From: Deltaproteobacteria bacterium
GTDB taxonomy: Bacteria > Desulfobacterota > DSM-4660 > Desulfatiglandales > HGW-15
Length of the DNA: 56,445 nt
Assembly (NCBI GenBank): GCA_016930835.1
Contig: JAFGGA010000180.1
Span: 1 to 56,445 of the forward strand
Direction: 5' to 3'
Part shown: positions 53,791 through 56,445 of the stretch, one piece after another
Position numbering within the stretch: the first letter of the stretch is position 1
How the letters are laid out: each line of letters begins with the position of its first letter
Notes under the pieces: generated by a model
Databases searched by the model: none
The model's input: the letters and a program-made list of their open reading frames with translations, nothing else
Told to the model about the DNA's origin: nothing
Made by a program: the position numbers and the translations under genes

Positions 53791-54561
53791 TTAAGACATT
53801 GCACGCATAAATCCACCATTACATGAGATAATCTGCCCCGTTAGATAACTTGCGTCATCAGAAGCCAAGAATAAAGCTAAATTTGCTATATCCTCCGGAG
53901 TTCCTAAGCGACCAAGGATAATCGATTTTAGATTCTCTTTTTTTCTCTTTTCTGCCTCTTTTTTATCTGATATATAATGATGCTTCCCGGTTGAAATTAG
54001 TCCTGGTGCAATGGCGTTTACATTAACACCGTAAGAACCTGACTCAATAGCGGTATTTTTCGTTAACATCACAATACCGGCTTTTGCCGATGCATAGTGA
54101 GCCGAACCCTTTAAAGGGTATCCGATTCCACCAATCGATGAAATGTTAATAATCTTACCGTATCTTTGCTCCATCATATGACGTAACACAGCCTGGGTAC
54201 AGAGGAATACACCCTTCAGATTTACATCTAAAACCCTATCCCACTGCTCTTCGGCCATATCAATGATACTCGTTGAAGGTGGAATAATAGCAGCGTTATT
54301 GATTAGGATGTGAATAGCTTTAAAATTGTTCTTGGTGTATTTAACCAGATCCGCAACGTCCGCCTTTTGGGATACATCAGTGTGAAAAGCAACGGCTTTG
54401 CCCCCTCGTTGTTTAATTTCTTCCACTACTTCTTGTGCTTTATCCATTAAAATATCAGCTATAACTATTAAAGCACCTTCTGAAGCAAATTTTAACGCAA
54501 TCCCCCTTCCAATCGATCTTGCAGCGCCTGTGATAATTGCAACCTTATGATTTAATTTCAT
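53791..54561 (-). CDS. Short-chain dehydrogenase/reductase (FabG-like)
   Basis: A 256-residue SDR: cofactor loop TGAARSIGRGIA, Asp after beta-2 (VIADILMD, favouring NAD), NNAA, Ser in INISSIGG, Tyr/Lys in HYASAKAG and the C-terminal ASYLTGQIISCNGG. It would oxidise or reduce a hydroxyl/keto group, plausibly on a hydroxyacyl-CoA in this pathway. It lies upstream of the transporter operon, same strand, with its own promoter likely. Confidence 0.9.
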   Translation of the reverse strand: MKLNHKVAIITGAARSIGRGIALKFASEGALIVIADILMDKAQEVVEEIKQRGGKAVAFHTDVSQKADVADLVKYTKNNFKAIHILINNAAIIPPSTSIIDMAEEQWDRVLDVNLKGVFLCTQAVLRHMMEQRYGKIINISSIGGIGYPLKGSAHYASAKAGIVMLTKNTAIESGSYGVNVNAIAPGLISTGKHHYISDKKEAEKRKKENLKSIILGRLGTPEDIANLALFLASDDASYLTGQIISCNGGFMRAMS

Positions 54562-54939
54562 ATTATCTTCCTGCTAAATCGTTTAAAAATTGGGACTTGA
54601 CGAGAACGGAAAATTCTTAAATTGAGAAAAAAATAGGGAGAGAGAGGCTCTCCGACTAACTCATCGAAAATATAATAGAGGGAACAATAAATACAAAAAA
54701 TCATTTTAATAAAAAACATACATAATGGGTTCATCATTAATCATTATTGATAAAGATTTTTGACATTAGCCTTCCGATCCTAAGGAGCAATCGTTGCCGA
54801 CTATGTAATTTATTATTTTTTAACTACGTCGTGTCTTTATTGACAAAGCTCTCAAGTCTAAATATCCATCGAAGCCAATTAGTCGGCACCGAACATTAAC
54901 GGTGTGTAACAAAGTGAGTGCACCGTGTCAAGCCAAATA
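54562..54939. other. Intergenic A/T-rich region, no gene seen
   Basis: Runs from the SDR start to the istA fragment. No RNA or gene recognised; probably promoter DNA and decayed transposon sequence. Confidence 0.35.
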
Positions 54940-55116
54940 TTAGACATGTTTTGGATGGTCTTGCACAGTCCGGCATGGCCGTCCAAGAGCGTTATTTTTT
55001 GCTCGTCTAAGATACTCTCCCAACATCGTGTGACCAATGTTCCGGCTTTTTCCGATCGAACCACAACTCAATCCAACTCCAAATATCAGATGCAGAACTT
55101 TCTTTATCTTTCTCAT
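54940..55116 (-). pseudogene. istA: IS21 IstA transposase N-terminal fragment
   Basis: The frame MRKIKKVLHLIFGVGLSCGS...GEYLRRAKNNALGRP matches the start of IstA transposases (MRKI.EVLRL.FE.GLS...I.....YL.RA...GL). It stops after about 58 residues, so the DDE domain and istB are gone. It lies about 95 bases inside the terminal repeats at 55211-55279, as expected for the left end of an IS21 element. Confidence 0.65.
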
Positions 55117-55210
55117 TGATATCCTCTTCTTCACCATCTATGCCTCCTCATCTTTTTTGAATGAGGCACAGATTAACATATTGATTCTGCGTCGTTTTTT
55201 ATTGGATTAT

Positions 55211-55279
55211 TTATCCGGAGTTTCGTGGAATCCTTATCCGCTTTCCCGTGGAATCGCTATCCGGATTGGTGTGGAATAT
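55211..55279. mobile_element. IS21-type terminal repeats, three tandem 23-base units
   Basis: Three adjacent units with consensus TTATCCG-(N8)-GTGGAATC at 55211-55233, 55234-55256 and 55257-55279. Such repeated ATCCG...GTGGAAT sites are typical transposase-binding ends of IS21-family elements. With the istA fragment they mark the truncated left end of one insertion. Confidence 0.7.
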
Positions 55280-55426
55280 ATAGGCACCCTGCTAGAGGCC
55301 CAAGTACACACACATACTCAATAATTCATTTACGGTTATTTCGGTTCATTTGAATTATTTTCAGTGAAAATAATGTAGAGATAGGGGCTTTCATTGTGAG
55401 CCACGTTGTGCTACATTTTCTAATGA

Positions 55427-55463
55427 GGATAATTTTGCTAGACAGGGCAAATCATCTAGATAT
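55427..55463 (+). repeat. 37-base element upstream of the DUF4143 ATPase
   Basis: GGATAATTTTGCTAGACAGG-GCAAATCATCTAGATAT, 31/37 identical to 35642-35678. It ends 12 bases before the ATPase start and may be part of its promoter or a mobile flank. No other gene is visible between 55280 and 55474. Confidence 0.55.
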
Positions 55464-55474
55464 TTTATTCTTGT

Positions 55475-56445
55475 ATGAAAAATATCTTAAAAAGAATGTT
55501 GACAACTGATTTGCCGCCTAAACAATCCGTTTTTCTATGGGGACCCCGTAAAACTGGAAAAACGTATTGGATCAGCCATAAGTTTAGAGATACGGCCCTG
55601 ATCGATCTTTTAAAAACAGAGGTATTCGCAGACTACATATCGCGTCCTTCGCTGCTTCGGGAGCAGTTTAAAAATCATGATAACCTTGTTTTAATCGACG
55701 AGATCGAAAAAGTCCCGTCCTTGTTGGATGAAATACACTGGCTAATTGAAAATTCAAACGCATCCTTTCTGATGATAGGCTCCAGTGCCCGAAAACTCAG
55801 ACGAAATCATGCCAATCGATTAGGTGGCCGTGCCTGGCGATATACCATGACCCCGTTGGCATATCCCGAAACGGAGGGTTTTGATCTGGAGTCCGTGTTC
55901 GTTTCCGGCCTGCTGCCTCCTCATTTCCTATCCCAAAATCCGCTTCAGGATTTAAGGGCCTACATCGCGGACTATCTGAAAGAAGAAATCGTAGCTGAAG
56001 CCAACCTTCAAAATATACCTTCTTTTTCAGAGTTTCTCAGGGTTGCCGCCATTACTTGCTGAGAATTGATTAACTACACGAATATCGGAAGGGAAACCGG
56101 CGTCAGTGCAAAAGTCGTCAGAGCTTACTTTCAGATAATTGAAGATACACTGCTTGGATTTCGTGTCTCCCCCTGGCGCAAGGCGAAAAACAGGCGGTTG
56201 ATTGAAACTGAAAAATTTTATCTGTTTGATATCGGCGTAACAAACTATCTGGCCCGCAGGAGACCCAAATTCGGGACTCCGGAATACGGCCATTCTTTTG
56301 AGCAGTTTATTCTCATGGAGCTTAAGGCTTACCAGGCTTATCGTGATCCCGAATTGGATATTCGGTATTGGCGGACGAGCACCGGGTTTGAGGTGGACTT
56401 CATACTCAATGAGATGGCTGTTGCCATTGAAGTAAAGGCTTCCAA
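55475..56445 (+). pseudogene. AAA+ ATPase (AAA_14/DUF4143), interrupted by one in-frame stop, cut by window end
   Basis: The first 195 codons give an AAA_14 domain: Walker A GPRKTGKTYW near 24, Walker B LVLIDEIEKVP near 70, sensor LMIGSSARKLR and LGGRAWRYTMTPLAYPE. A TGA at 56060-56062 stops it, but the same frame continues past the stop with ELINYTNIGRETGVS...VRAYFQIIEDTLLGFRV and the DUF4143 nuclease-like FEQFILMELKAYQAYR...YWRTSTGFEVDFIL...IEVKAS to the window end. The stop occupies a spot that is usually Gly (GGA to TGA). DUF4143 ATPases are common accessory genes of unclear function. Confidence 0.8.

Noticed and set aside
55037-55324. 95-codon hydrophobic plus-strand frame
   Set aside because: It runs across the IS21 terminal repeats and antisense to the istA fragment; composition is an artefact of the repeats.
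56060-56062. Selenocysteine at the TGA in the ATPase
   Set aside because: The position is usually Gly, no SECIS-like hairpin was seen and this family is not known to use Sec.
1-56445. CRISPR array or phage module
   Set aside because: No regular spaced repeats beyond the IS21-type tandem units, and no structural phage genes were seen.

Overview
The window looks like chromosome from a Gram-negative anaerobe of the Desulfobacterota (deltaproteobacterial sulfate reducer or syntroph type). This is inferred from a tetraheme class III (c3-like) cytochrome, a DUF39 homocysteine-biosynthesis protein, FeoAB iron uptake, LPS genes (kdsA-kdsC-lptC-lptA-lptB) running into rpoN-hpf-ptsN and a mannose-type EIIA, and dispersed 'GTCATTCCGG' style intergenic repeats. 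No 16S gene or other firm taxonomic marker is present, so the assignment is inference.

Layout. (1) 0.15-5.0 kb: a signalling patch with four receiver-domain proteins, one REC-histidine kinase, one NarL/LuxR regulator, a decayed histidine-kinase C-terminus (4138-4362), then the periplasmic cytochrome. (2) 5.1-12.7 kb: storage/compatible-sugar metabolism, with a GT20 trehalose-6-phosphate synthase-like enzyme, a TreT-like GT4 trehalose synthase translationally coupled to a duplicated-domain DUF5752 protein, glycogen branching enzyme and ADP-glucose pyrophosphorylase. (3) 12.9-20.9 kb: cardiolipin synthase, GapN-like aldehyde dehydrogenase, PfkB kinase, Ca/Na antiporter, PPC/DUF296 protein, small hydrolase, GreA, interspersed with a MITE-like element and a tRNA-Pro 3' remnant. 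(4) 21.0-25.4 kb: feo operon under a Fur-box-like site, with a short FeoB-associated gene and a second MITE copy inserted inside the operon; then DUF39. (5) 25.6-35.4 kb: conserved core (KDO synthesis, Lpt export, rpoN/PTS-Ntr, rimI, gap, tpiA, secG, tRNA-Leu). pgk is missing from the usual gap-pgk-tpiA order.

(6) 35.4 kb to the end: accessory DNA that starts directly after tRNA-Leu(GAG). It holds a VapBC pair, a frameshifted orphan antitoxin, an AraC regulator, two secreted hydrolases with an identical translation-start leader, and a catabolic block. The catabolic block (42.9-54.6 kb) lies between two sets of IS21-type end repeats, one of them with an istA N-terminal fragment. It carries an MmgE/PrpD protein, oligopeptide-type permeases and a binding protein (no ATPases in view), two 2-hydroxyacyl-CoA dehydratase-family subunits, two class III CoA-transferases, a small four-cysteine protein and an SDR. 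The window ends in an AAA+/DUF4143 ATPase broken by one in-frame stop.

The most novel candidate is this catabolic block. By eye, both dehydratase-family subunits lack all three cysteines that normally bind the [4Fe-4S] cluster, and only one of the two CoA-transferases keeps the catalytic Asp. I infer uptake of an unknown acid or amide-like compound, CoA activation by a heteromeric CoA-transferase, and a reaction by a cluster-free relative of the dehydratases. Substrate and chemistry are not determinable from the sequence alone.
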